NCBI RefSeq assembly: GCF_023159225.1
Contig: NC_063175.1
Coordinates: forward strand, 1,742,755-1,806,754
Reading direction: 5' to 3'
DNA from: Perognathus longimembris pacificus
Lineage: Eukaryota; Chordata; Mammalia; Rodentia; Heteromyidae
Length of the DNA stretch: 64,000 nt
The notes below the pieces were generated by a model, which did no database searches, was not told the DNA's origin, and saw only the letters and a program-made list of their open reading frames with translations. Shown in pieces: positions 22,546-33,499 of the stretch. Both the position numbers and the translations under genes were made by a program. Position 1 is the stretch's first letter. Each line of letters opens with the position of its first letter.

Positions 22546-23159
22546 AGCCATTGATATTTTGGTGCAAATAAATGTATTAGCTAGTGCCAAGACATATATT
22601 TGGTTAAAATGAAAGGAAGACTATTGTGGATTATATATTAACAACGTGCTTCATGCTCAGAGATTCTTCCAGTCAATAGCAAAGGATGGCTATAAAGCCC
22701 AGGAGCAGACCTGGTAATGAAAGAAAAGTGTCATAGGAGAGAATATAAAATGGAGCTCAAGGGCAACTAGAAAGAAACACTCCCTCCAGCTTTGCCTACA
22801 GGTAGGAACCAAGTGATTTTTACCAGTGAGTTTGTTTCTCATCCTTATCATACCTGAGTGTGCTGGAACACTCTATTTTCCTTCTTAGGAGCTATACTAC
22901 AGAGACTTTAACAAAATGACCAAATTTGCTTGGAATTCTGTCTGACTTATTCTGTGGTAGAAATAAATGGGAAGTACCAGTGCCAAATTTCAAGAAAAAA
23001 AAACAAACAGAAAAAACTATAAATCACAAAATATACACCAGGAAGTTAATTCCCAGACTTGGACAAGTTTTGTTTAGGAGAGAGAAAAGTGGGCAAGCAC
23101 AGGGCACACAAGTCAATCATTTCTTAGGGAATGTGAGACTAAAATTAGGATTTTTTTGT
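22546..23159. other. Unique DNA
   Basis: No repeat or exon recognised between the two L1 copies. Confidence 0.5.
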
Positions 23160-24490
23160 ATTTAAGTGGGACATAAATTCAAGGAGTCAAAAAACCTTTG
23201 CAAGGACATAGCTCGCAAGATAAACAGAAAGCCCACAGATTGGGAAAAGATCTTTACCAGCCATAAAACGGACAAAGACCTCATATCTAAAATATATGCA
23301 GAACTAAAAAAATTACATTCCTCCAAAACAAAACCGCAAAGAACCAATAGCCCCTTCAACAAGTGGGCTAAAGACTTAAAAAGAGACTTCTCTGATGAGG
23401 AAATGAGAATGGCCAAGGGACATATGAAAAAGTGCTCTGCATCACTGGCCATAGAAGAAATGCAAATCAAAACAACATTGAGATTCCATCTCGCCCCAGT
23501 AAGAATGTCCTATATCAAGAAAACTAACAATAACAAATGTTGGAGGGGATGTGGCCAAAAGGGAACAGTGCTTCATTGTTGGTGGGAATGTAAACTGGTT
23601 CAGCCACTCTGGCAAGTGGTATGAAGATTCCTCAGAAGGCTAAACATAGAGCTCCCCTATGACCCAGCAGCCCCACTTTTGGGCATCTATCCAAAAGACC
23701 ACAAACAAGAACACACTAAAGCCACCAGCACAACAATGTTCATTGCAGCACAATTTGTCATAGCTAGAATATGGAACCAACCCAGATGCCCCTCAGTAGA
23801 TGAATGGATCAGGAAAATGTGGTACATACACATAATTGAATTTTATGCCTCTATCAGAAAGAATGACATTGCCCCATTCATGAGGAAATGGAAGGACTTG
23901 GAAAAAATTATACTAAGTGAAGTGAGCCAGACCCAAAGAAATATGGACTCTATGGTCTCTCTCATAGGGAATAATTAGCACAGCTTTAGGGTAGTCATAG
24001 TAGAGGATCACAAGAGCCTAATAGCTATGCCCCTATGAATGCATAAGATAATGCTAAGTGAAATGAACTCCATGTTATGGAAACAATTGTTATATCACTG
24101 TTGTAACTACTTTCAACATGCTATGTGTAACTTTAGCTTCTATTATTGATGATCTTCTTGTATCCCCTTCCTGGGGTGTACCTGCACCATCTCTGTATTT
24201 TATCTGAGTACATTGGAAACCGTGTATACTGGTATTAGAACTAGGAAACTGAAAAGGAATTCCAAAATCTCAAGACACAGGGTAAAAAATACAAATGACT
24301 ACAAAAGCAATACTTGCAAAACTGTTTGGAGTAAATGAACTGAACAACTCATGGGGGGCGGGGAGAGAAAGGCAGAGGGGGAAGGGGGAATTGAGGGAGG
24401 AGGTAACAAACAGTACAAGAAATGTAATCAATGCCTAATGTATGAAACTGTAACCTCTCTGTACATCACTTTGACAATAAATAAGGAAAA
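23160..24490 (+). mobile_element. 5'-truncated lineage A L1 (ORF2 C-terminus and full 3' UTR)
   Basis: 23166-23624 and 23679-23978 encode the C-terminal third of ORF2p in two frames: [40 protein letters not shown], the knuckle [18 protein letters not shown], then [18 protein letters not shown] and DEWIRKMWYIHIIEFYASI, ending SQTQRNMDSMVSLIGNN with a stop at about 23976. A frameshift lies near 23620. The 3' UTR follows with its purine-rich tract (24350-24400) and ends in GACAATAAATAAGG plus A-rich tail at about 24490. Confidence 0.88.
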
Positions 24491-25099
24491 AAAATCTACC
24501 CCCCCCCAAAAAAAACAAAAACCTTTGCAGACTTTTGCTTGTAGAGCAGGTACAACTTGATCTAAATGGTGTTTGCTGATCTGACCAAGAAGACTTAGGG
24601 AAGAGGTTTCTAGCTGGATGTCCTTTGATTATATTCCTATTGAGGCCACTTCCTTTGCCAGTTCTCCCTAAGGCATGTAGCATCCTTACTGAAGGGTCTC
24701 AGCAAACAGCCTGAGACTGGAATATTTTTAACGTTTTGGTCCTTAAATTTGGAATGCATGATGCTCTGTCATTTCCTAAAATCTTGTGACTTTTATTTGG
24801 GGGGGTGGCCACAGGGTTCTTTACTGATTTTGAGTAAATAAATAGAACTTGCTTGTTTCTGTTTTTATAATATTGCATTCTCTACAAGATTCCCTAAGTT
24901 ATGGGAAATCTACTAACAAGATTCTGTATCTGATACAGATTTTTACTTTAAAGTAGAAAAAATCCTCCAGAGACTTTTAAAAATTAAGAAAGTGTGACTA
25001 TTTGGAAGGGAATGACATTTATGTTGATATCATAAAAAAGGATAATGTAGGTAATATGAAGATATGTTCAATCTTGATTAAGAAATTAATTTCCACTAC
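24491..25099. other. Unique DNA
   Basis: A C-run and A-run at about 24500-24525 follow the L1 tail. The rest is unremarkable non-coding DNA. Confidence 0.5.
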
Positions 25100-25240
25100 G
25101 TGGAAAATGAACTGGGCAAGGATGGTGGGGAGGACTGGGGGAAGCAAAGAAAGAGGTGAAATCGTGCAAAAAAGAAATGTATTCACTACCTGACTTATGA
25201 AATGGTAACCCCTCGGTATAACACCTTAATAATAATAATT
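25100..25240 (+). mobile_element. L1 3' end fragment (older type)
   Basis: AAGAAATGTATTCACTACCTG, ACTTATGAAATGGTAACCCC and the AATAATAATAATT end match the 3' end of the 16075-16867 L1. Only about 140 bases are recognisable; the left boundary is uncertain. Confidence 0.65.
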
Positions 25241-25468
25241 TAGGCACTGGTAGCTCATGCATGTAATCCTAGCTACTCAAGAGGCTGAGATCTGAGGATT
25301 GTGGTTCAAAGCCAACCCAGGCAGGAAAGTCTGAGAGACTTATTTCCAATTAACCACCAGAAAACCAGATGTGGCACTATGGCTCAAGTAGTAGAGTGCT
25401 AGCCTTGAGCTGCAGAGCTCAGGGAGAGCCCCCAGACCCAGAGTTCAAGTGCCATGACAGCCAAAAAG
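25241..25468 (+). mobile_element. B1-ID chimeric SINE (B1-dID type)
   Basis: Left part 7SL/B1-like (GCATGTAATCCTAGCTACTC, GAGGCTGAGATCTGAGGATT, GTGGTTCAAAGCCAACCC), right part ID-like (GGCACTATGGCTCAAGTAGT, GAGTGCTAGCCTTGAGC). Plus orientation, moderately diverged. Confidence 0.85.
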
Positions 25469-25503
25469 AATACTAACAATAAAATTACATGTGCACATAT
25501 ATT

Positions 25504-25735
25504 TCTTTTATTGGTTGTGGGGCTTGAACTCAAGGGCTAGACACTGTCCCTAAACTTTTGTGCTCAAGACTAACTTGGCATCACTTGAGCCACAGCACTA
25601 CTTCTAGTTTTTTGGTGATTAATTGAGGTTAAGAGTGTCACAGACTTTCCTGCCCAGGCTGGCTTTGAACTATGATCCTCAAATCCCAGCCTCTTGAGTA
25701 GATAGGATTATAGGCATGAGCAACCAGCTTCTGGC
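25504..25735 (-). mobile_element. B1-ID chimeric SINE (B1-dID type)
   Basis: Mirror orientation of the 25241 copy. ID-derived part at 25515-25610 and B1-derived part at 25615-25735 (minus-strand reading ends with ATAATCCTATCTACTCAAGA). The two lie head to tail on opposite strands, about 35 bp apart. Confidence 0.85.
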
Positions 25736-25863
25736 TAACAATAAAAGTATATTAAAAAAAATAAAGGATGGCATTGATCAAGATATATTGTATTCAGAAA
25801 CTGCTTTGGTAAATGGCAACTCCTTTGTACAACTACATACAGATAATAAATTAAAAAAATAAA

Positions 25864-25866
25864 ATT

Positions 25867-25913
<47 letters not shown>

Positions 25914-25916
25914 TTT
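25864..25916. repeat. (TTTA)n microsatellite at a SINE tail
   Basis: About 12 units of TTTA directly adjoining the 3' tail of the minus-strand ID SINE that follows. Confidence 0.95.
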
Positions 25917-26108
25917 TTGCCAGTTCTGGGCCTTGGACTCAGGGCCTAAGCTCTGTCCCTGGCTTCTTTTTGCTCAAGGCTAGCACTCTGCCACTTGAGC
26001 CACAGCACCACTCCTGGCCATTTTCTATATATGTGCTGCTGGGGAACTGAACCCTGGGCTTCATGTATATGAGTCAAGCACTCTTGCCACTAGGCCATGT
26101 TCCCAGCC
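25917..26108 (-). mobile_element. Dimeric ID SINE
   Basis: Minus-strand dimer: GCCAGTTCTGGGCCTTGGAC start and CCACTAGGCCATGTTCCCAG end. Its A-tail has been replaced by, or has expanded into, the (TAAA)n repeat on its 3' side. Confidence 0.9.
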
Positions 26109-27038
26109 ACCCCCCACCCCAATAAAATTTTATTTTATTAAAAAATTCTGCATAAAAAATCAGTTCCTTTAGTCATACTGAATGCAACCATTTTGTGGTT
26201 AAGGCTTATACTTGTTTATTAAATGTGTCTGTGGGATTGTGAGCATATATTCTTTTCACAACAAAGTTATCCCTGAGTAGTGTTGGTGCTGAGTGTTCTA
26301 TCAGAGATGAGCCTATTTTAGTAAACATTTTTTTGAAATGTTTTCATAAATCTTCCAGTAGGAATTTATTAGCAACTGGTGATGTTCTATTTAGAAGTTC
26401 CCCAGAGTTGTGTGGGAACCATGAGCATGCTTACACAACTGCAGGACACAAATCATTTCTAAAGAAGACAGGCCATGTTTTGCACCAAGTCTGCAGTGAC
26501 CTGCTGAGCTAAAGTTGTTTTCTTAGGTACCAGTGAGAGTGTTATGCACAGAGACACTGGCAAGATGGTAAGGGACCATTGATTTCCCTAGGAGAATGCG
26601 TGATAGGCAAGAGGAAGTAGTTTTTCCACAGGAAAGGTAACATAGGAGAAGGTTGCTGGTTAGAAGGAACGACTTGAAATTAATAGAAGTATATTTTTGG
26701 GAGTGTATTATGAGGTCCAGAAGGATGTCAACTAAAATTTCTACAAATGACAGAATATAATTTTCAAAGTTGCAGAGATATTCCTACTTTTCCAAGCTTC
26801 TTTTTAGACTCTGGACTTTGTTTCTAGTCCTTTGTATAAGGTGCACACAAAAAGCATATCGACATGGGGCAGTACAACTCACACAGGGTAGGCCTGTGTG
26901 TTTAGTATCCAGCTCTCAAAAGTACCAGACTGGCCCTGAGTCATTGCCCTTTGAATCAATGCCAGGTCAAGAGAGCCTCTTATCTACACAGTCTCTGGAA
27001 TTTTGACAAGTGATAGTAATAAGTAGAAATATATAAGA
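26109..27038. other. Unique DNA
   Basis: No recognised repeat. The 78-codon open frame at 26770-27006 has no recognisable domain and no supporting context; I do not call it a gene. Confidence 0.55.
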
Positions 27039-27473
27039 AAGATTTACATTCTTTTTTTTTGGTGATTTTTTTAATTAATTGGACATAAATTTTTTTACAA
27101 GGTGTTGTGCAAAGAGGGTGCATTTACATAGTAGGCAGTGTGTACATTTCTTATGATATCTTACGACCTGTTTTTCTATCCCTTGTCTAGGTCAGGTTGA
27201 CATATATGCAATATACAATGTATCAAGAACATATACAGTATTCACAGACTTGGTCTCTACTGTCTCTCCGTCTCCCTTTGTTAACAGTCATATATCAGGG
27301 AGATCATGCCCCTTTGTTTTCTGTGTTCTAGGCTTGTCTCACTCAACATTATTTGTTCGAGTTCTGACCATTTCCCTGCGAATAACAGTATTTCACCATT
27401 CCTAATCGTTAGGTAGTATTCCATTGTGTATAAGTACCATATTTTTTTGGATCCATTCGTCTGTGGAGGGGCA

Positions 27474-30400
27474 TCAGGGTTGTTTCCATATTTTAGCTAT
27501 TGTGAATTGTGCTGCGATAAACATGGAAGTACAAATGCCTTTTTGATATCTTGGATTTTGCTGTTTAGGATAGATGCCTAGGAGTGGTATGGCTGGGTCA
27601 TAGGGTAGGTCTATATCGAGCTTTTTGAGAAACCTCCATACTGTTCTCCAAAGTGGTTGTACTAATTTGCACTCCCACCAACAATGGAGAAGGGTTCCTC
27701 TTTCCCCACAGCCCCTCCAGCATTTGTTGTTTCCTGAGTTCAGAGTATAGGCCATTCTAACTGGGGTGAGGTGGTATCTCAGGGTTGTTTTTATTTGCAT
27801 TTCCTTTACTAGCAGGGATGTTGAGCATTTCCTCATATGTTTCTTTGCCATTTTTATATCTTCTCTTGTGAAGTCTCTCTTTAGCTCTTTTGCCCATTTC
27901 CTAATAGGTTTATTGGGCTTGGAGGGGCTTAGTTTTTTGAGTTCTCTGTAGATGACCGATATCAGGCCTTTGTCTGTTGCTGTGCTGGTAAATATCCTTT
28001 CCCATATCGTTGGCTGTCTTTCTATTTTGGTGGCTATGTCCTTAGCTGTGCAGAAACTTTTTAATTTGTAGTAGTCCCATTTGTCGAGTCTTTCCCCTAT
28101 TTGTTGTGCCCCTGGGACTCTATTCAGGAAGTTCCTTCCTGTGCCTATAAGTTCTAGTGTCTTTCCTACTCTGTCCTTCAGTAGTTTCAAGGATTCAGCT
28201 CTGATGTTGAGGTCCTTGATCCATTTTGAGTTGATCTTGGTGCATGGTGATAGGCTTGGGTCTACTTTGAGTTTTCTGCATATGGCTGCCCAGTTCTCCC
28301 AGCACCAGTAGTTGAAGAGGCTATGTTTATTCCATTGTATGTCTTTAGCTCCTTTGTCGAATATCAGTTGGCTATAAGAGTGCGGTTTTATTTCTGGGTC
28401 TTCAGTTCTAATCCATTGGTCTTCCAATCTGTTTTTATACCAATACCATGCTGTTTTTGTTATGATGGCCTTGTAGTAGAGCTTGAAGTCAGGTATTGTG
28501 ATACCTCCTGCACTGCTTTTTTTGCCTAGAATTGCTTTGGCTATTCTAGGTTTTTTGCTGTTCCATATGAATTTATGGATTGGTTTCTCTATTTCAGTGA
28601 AGAATGTGGCTGGGATTTTGATAGGTATTGCATTGAATTTGTATAACAATTTGGTCAATATGGCCATTTTCACTATATTGATTCTGCCTACCCATGAGCA
28701 TGGGAGGTCTTTCCATCTCCTTGTGTCTTCTTTGATTTCCCTTATTAGATTTTTGTAGTTTTCATTGAATAGGTCCGTCACGTCCTTGGTTAAGTTGATC
28801 CCTAGGTACTTTATTCTTTTTTTGGCTACTGTAAATGGAATTGTTTCCATAATTTCCTTTTCTGTTTGTCTATTGCTGGTGTACAGAAAAGCTGCTGACT
28901 TTTGTGGGTTGATTTTGTATCCTGCTACTTTGCCAAATTGGTTTATTAGGTGTAGGAGTTTGGGTACTGAGTTTTTTGGGTCCTTCAGATATAAGATCAT
29001 GTCGTCTGCGAATTGGGATAACTTGATTTCTTCCTTGCCGATGTGGATCCCTTTGATGTCCTCCTCTTGCCTTATTGCTATGGCTAGGGATTCCAGCACT
29101 ATGTTGAACAGAAGTGGGGAGAGTGGACATCCTTGTCTTGTTCCTGAGTTTAGGGGGAATGATTTAAGTTTCTCTCCATTTAATATGATATTAGCAGTTG
29201 GTCTGTTGTATATGGCTTTTATTGTTTTGAGGAATGTTCCATCTATTCCTCTTCTCTCCAAAGCTTTTAATAGGTATGGATGTTGTATTTTGTCAAAGGC
29301 TTTTTGGGCATCGACTGAGATAACAATGTGATTCTTGATTTTAGTTCTGTTTATGTGGTGAATTATGTTGATTGATTTACGGATGTTGAACCATCCTTGT
29401 GACTGAGGGATGAAGCCTACTTGGTCATGATGTATGATATTCTTGATCAGTTTCTGGATCCTATTAGCTAATATTTTATTGAGGAGCTTTGCATTTGTGT
29501 TCATTAGTGATATTGGTCTGTAGTTCTCTTTTTTTGTTGGGTCTTTGCCTGGTTTGGGAATGAGTATGATATTAGCTTTGTAGAATGAGTTTGGGATTTC
29601 TCCCTCCGTTTCTATTTCGCGGAAGAGTTTGAGGAGTATTGGAATTAGCTCCTCACTAAAGGTTTTGTAGAATTCGTTGGTGAATCCATCTGGGCCTGGG
29701 CTTTTCTTAGTAGGGAGGTTCTTGATTACCTCCTGTATCTCACCGTAAGTTCTTGGTTTATTTAGTTGATTTATTTCTTCTTGGTTCAGTTTGGGCAGTT
29801 TGTACTTCTCTAAGAATTGATCCATTTCTGTAAAATTATTGTTTTTTGCTGAGTAGAGGTTTAGGAAATAGTTCCTTATGATTGTTTGAATATCGTGTGT
29901 ACTTGTTGTTAATTTTTCCTGTGGAGTCCCTGATTTTACGAATATGAGTCTCTTCTCTTCTTTTTTTTGTAAGTCTTGCAAGGGGTCTGTCAATTTTGTT
30001 TATTTTCTCAAAGAACCAGCTTTTAGTCTTATTTATTTGTTGAATGGTCTTTCTATTTTCAATCAGATTTATCTCTTCTTTAATCTTTGTGATCTCTCCC
30101 CTCCTAGTCGTTTTAGATTCTGTCATTTCTTGTTTCTCCAGTTGTTTTAGTTTCATCGTGAGGGTATTCACCTGCTCTGCTTCCATTCTTTTAATGTGGG
30201 TGCTGAGTGCAATGATCTTGCCCCTCAGTACTGCCTTAGCTGTGTTCCATAGGTTTCTTTGTGATGTGTTTTCTTTGTCATTGTGGCTTATGAATTCGTT
30301 GATTTCATCTTTAATTTGATCTGTGGCCCAAGTGTTGGATAGCAGCGTGGGGTTTAGCCTCCAAGAGTGTGTATAGGCTCTCTGGTATCCTTTGTTGTTG

Positions 30401-31110
30401 AGGGTTACGTTTAATCCACTGTGATCAGATATAATACATGGGATGACGTCAATACTTTTGTATTTGCTGGGGTTCTTTGTGTGGGCTATGATGTGGTCTA
30501 TTTTGAAATATGATCCATGGGCTGCTGAAAAGAAGGTGTATTGGGTCTCTGTAGGGTGAAAGGTTCTATATAGGTCTGTTAGATCCATTTGGGAAATGGT
30601 GTTATTTAGGTCCTCCGCTCCCTTACTAATCCTCTGTGTGTTGGATCTGTCTCTTGGAGAGAGAGGAGTATTAAAGTCACCCACTATGATTGTGTTTGTG
30701 TCTATCTTGCTCTGTAATTCTTTGAGAATTTGCTTGACATATGTCGGGCCTCTTTTGTTTGGTGAGTATACATTTATCACCGTGATTTCTTGATTCTGGA
30801 TTTTTCCTTGTATTAATATGTAGTGTCCTTCTTTGTCTTTTTGAGTGGACTTTAAAGAGAAGTCCAGCTTGTCTGAGATCAGAATGGCTACACCTGCCGT
30901 TTTGGTGGATGCATTTGCTTGGTAGATCTTGCTCCATCCTTTCACTCGAAGCCTGTTTTTGTCCCTTGCTGTAAGGTGGGTCTCTTGTAGACAGCAGATG
31001 TCAACTTTTTGTTTGCGAATCCATTCTGCCAGTCTGCTCCTCTTTATCGGGGAGTTTAAACCATTTATATTTAAAGAGATCAAGGATAAGTGTGTTTTTT
31101 CTCCTTCCAT
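27474..31110 (-). pseudogene. L1 ORF2 (endonuclease-RT) with one frameshift and an early stop
   Basis: ORF2p nicks target DNA and reverse-transcribes L1 RNA. The ATG is at 31110. Endonuclease residues seen: Asn14 in LNINGLN, Glu43 in [59 protein letters not shown] and FADD at 29012-29001. C-terminal knuckle [18 protein letters not shown] at about 27669-27723. An extra A near 29911 (between STGKI and the THDIQ block) shifts the frame. TGA at 27474 ends it after IWKQP, where the lineage A copies read through into DEWIRK, so about 60 C-terminal residues are lost. Everything else is open over about 1,211 codons. Confidence 0.95.
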
Positions 31111-31157
31111 TTTCTTGGTGGGCTGTTTTTTCTTCTTTTCTTTTTTTTTTCTTGTCT

Positions 31158-32329
31158 TTAGTGAGCTTGTGTTTCTGCTGGACTTTGGCTATTGAAGTTT
31201 CTTTCTGATTCTGTCTGTGTGTCTTTTACCATCTCTGTTGGGTGGGGATCCCCTCTTAATATTCGCTGTAGGGCTGGTTTTTTATTCACATACTCCTTTA
31301 GCTCCTCTTTGGTGTGGAAAGATCTGGTTCTCCCTTTGAATGTGAACTCCAATTTCACTGGATATTTGATCCGAGGTTGTAAATTGTTATTCTGGAGTAC
31401 TTGGATGGTGTTCTTCCACTCACTTTGAGCTTGGTAAGTTTGTGTGGATAAGTCGGATGTTATTTGAATCCTCTTCCCATTGAAAAAAGTTTCCTTCTTC
31501 GCTTTGGCTGAATTCAGAATTTGCTCTTTAATCTTGAGGTCTGTAGTCTTGAATATTATGTGCCTTGGGGGGTGGCTTTCCTGGGGTCTGGCCTGCCAGG
31601 TGTCCTATAGGCTTCGGTTACCTGGATGGGGTCCCCTGTGAGATTGGGGAAGTTTTCTGCATTAACTTTATTGAGAACATGATTAAGCCCTCTGTTCTGG
31701 AATTCAGCTCCTTCTTCTATTCCAATTATGCGCAGATTATATCTCTTGTCTTTGTCCATTAGTTCCTGGATTAGTCTTCCCTGAAGCTTCACCTTTTCTT
31801 GGAGTGTGGTCATTTTCTGGTTGTTGTCAGCTGCTTCATCGTCCAGGCAAGAGATTCTGGATTCTATATGGTCTACTCTTTGTGTTATGGTTTCAATTGC
31901 GGAGTTTATGGATGTCAGAGAGCTATTTATGCTTGTCATATTAGCTCTGATCGTGGAGATTTCTTCCTTCAAAGAGTTGTATTTTAAATCTATTTTTTCA
32001 TGCATTTCAATTGTCAGGATGTGGAGATTTTCTTTAAAGGCAGCTTGCATTGTATCCATTTTTGCTTCCATTTCTTTAAAGCAGGCTTGCATTGTATCCA
32101 GTTTTGCTTCCATTTCTTTCTTGGCTTCCTGGGTGTCCTTCCAGATTTCCGCTCTAAATTCCTGGAATTGTTTTCTGATTTCATTTCTGATGCTTTCGAT
32201 CATTCCTGTTAACATGGCCTCATTTGCTTTTTTAGTCTCCATCTCCTCTTCAGTCGTGCTGCTTTTTGGAGCTGGCGAGTTGGCTTGCCCTTTGATGAAC
32301 TGAGTTATGTTTCTTTGTGATTTGCGCAT
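31158..32329 (-). pseudogene. L1 ORF1 with coiled-coil duplication and one frameshift
   Basis: The start is the ATG at 32329 (MRKSQRNITQFIKGQ), chosen because it aligns with the plus-strand copy; an in-frame upstream ATG at 32431 lies in what is 5' UTR in that copy. Order: basic N-terminus, coiled coil at about residues 25-180, RRM-like part (YNLRIIGIEEGAEFQNRG, AENFPNLTGD), TEAYRTPGRPDPRKA, C-terminal domain (YQAQSEWKNTIQVL, LEFTFKGRTRSFHTKEELKE, KKPALQRILRG). A six-C run (minus strand, about 31572-31567) shifts the frame right after PDPRKA. Length with the plus-strand copy's 375 codons plus a 14-codon duplication suggests a net +2 nt change there. Downstream it stays open to 31158. Confidence 0.93.
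32043..32126 (-). repeat. 42-bp in-frame tandem duplication in the ORF1 coiled coil
   Basis: Two adjacent 42-nt units (32043-32084 and 32085-32126) encode EMEAKMDTMQAAFK and EMEAKLDTMQACFK. The plus-strand L1 has a single unit (EMEAKMDTMQTSVK). 14 residues equal exactly two heptads, so the coiled-coil register is kept. Confidence 0.95.
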
Positions 32330-33481
32330 CTGGAGATCTGGATGGCTTCTCAGGTTTGGTTTGTAGCTCTTCCCTCCCTCCTGTGTAGACGTGTCTATGG
32401 CAGCAGGTGCTGCTGTTGTGGCCCCGCCCACCAGTGCAGGGTACGCCTACCAGAGCGGGCGCAGTCGCCAGGGGCCCCGCCCTCCTGTGCGCTGTGCGTC
32501 CACTGCAACAGGCACTTCGGCGGGATATGCCTCCCAGAGCAAGTCCTGGGTTGTTGGGTTGTGCTTGTGCCCACCCACGAGTCCGTTGGGGGAGGCGGTA
32601 TGTGTGGGGTCCAGTGGGATCGACTGTCCGGGTGTGGCTTGGCACCTTCAGTCCTCACCTCTGCTGTGAGTGGGGGACGTGATCAGGCTCATGTGACCCT
32701 GCTGTGCTGGTATTGCCCACCAGCGCCTGTGGTTTTAGTTGTAAGAGTCTGCGAGGTCCAGGCGCCTCGGGTGGGGTTTGCACAACCGGCCGTCTCCCGG
32801 CCCCTGTTGGGAAGGGGGCGGGGCCGGTTCTGCCAGTTCAGGAACCTGTGGGGTGTTGGTGCTGCCGGGCCCTTCCCCTGCTAAACTGACTTCCCAGCGC
32901 CTGATGGGAGCTTCCCCGCCTGATTTGGGGGTTCTTTGTTCCCTCAGGGGTGGGGAAGGGGGAGGGAGGGCACTCACTTTTGCTGCTTTGTGTGTGTGTC
33001 CCGCGCAGCCGTTGGCCCTCCAGGGGTTGGCTAAGTGTCGTGGTGGCTTCCCTGGTTCCCGATTTCTGCCGTGCTGGGTTCCTTTGTCCGAACCCGGTGT
33101 GGACCCGAACTTCTCGTCGCTGCCGGTGTGTGTCTTGGTCCGCACCCTGCCTTGTGTCCGTGGGGTCTCCCACTATATGAATTCTGCGCTCCTGGCAGCC
33201 TGTCTGCCGATCGCCGGGTTCCCCTTTCCCATCCTGACCCTGTTTGGGCCAGGGTCGGCTGGTGGGGGGCCTGGGGGGGGGGCGGTGAATCTCTGGCTCT
33301 GTGTAGGTTTTCGGTTCTTCTTTTTTGCTCCTTTTTGTTTTCCTGCGTTTCTCCACTGCTTCTGGCTGCTGGTTTTGCTGGGTTCTTGATGGGGTGTTGG
33401 GTGTTGGAGTTCCCAGCTCACTATGCCGTTGGAACGAGTCGGGGTGCCTCCATATTCTATCGGCGCCATCTTTCCTCTCTC
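32330..33481 (-). promoter_or_regulatory. L1 lineage B 5' UTR, GC- and CpG-rich
   Basis: This leader upstream of ORF1 is far richer in G+C and CpG than the surrounding DNA. The minus-strand 5' end reads through AAGATGGCGCC (complement at 33462-33472), a YY1-type core at the position where YY1 directs the start of human L1 transcription. Open frames on both strands here are by-products of GC-richness. Promoter activity is inferred from the family. Confidence 0.75.
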
Positions 33482-33499
33482 AAGATTTACATTCTTGTC

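Larger units (their letters stand above)
27054..33481 (-). mobile_element. Full-length minus-strand L1 (lineage B) with perfect TSD
   Basis: Read on the minus strand: 5' UTR 33481-32330, ORF1 32329-31158, 47-bp spacer, ORF2 31110-27474, 3' UTR and short A-tail ending at 27054. Both flanks carry the same 15 nt, AAGATTTACATTCTT (27039-27053 and 33482-33496), a perfect TSD. The 6.43-kb length is full length for this architecture, and the 5' end begins just before AAGATGGCGCC. Only three disabling lesions are visible: an ORF1 frameshift at a C-run, a 1-nt insertion in ORF2, and a premature TGA near the ORF2 end. It is the best preserved L1 here. Confidence 0.95.
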
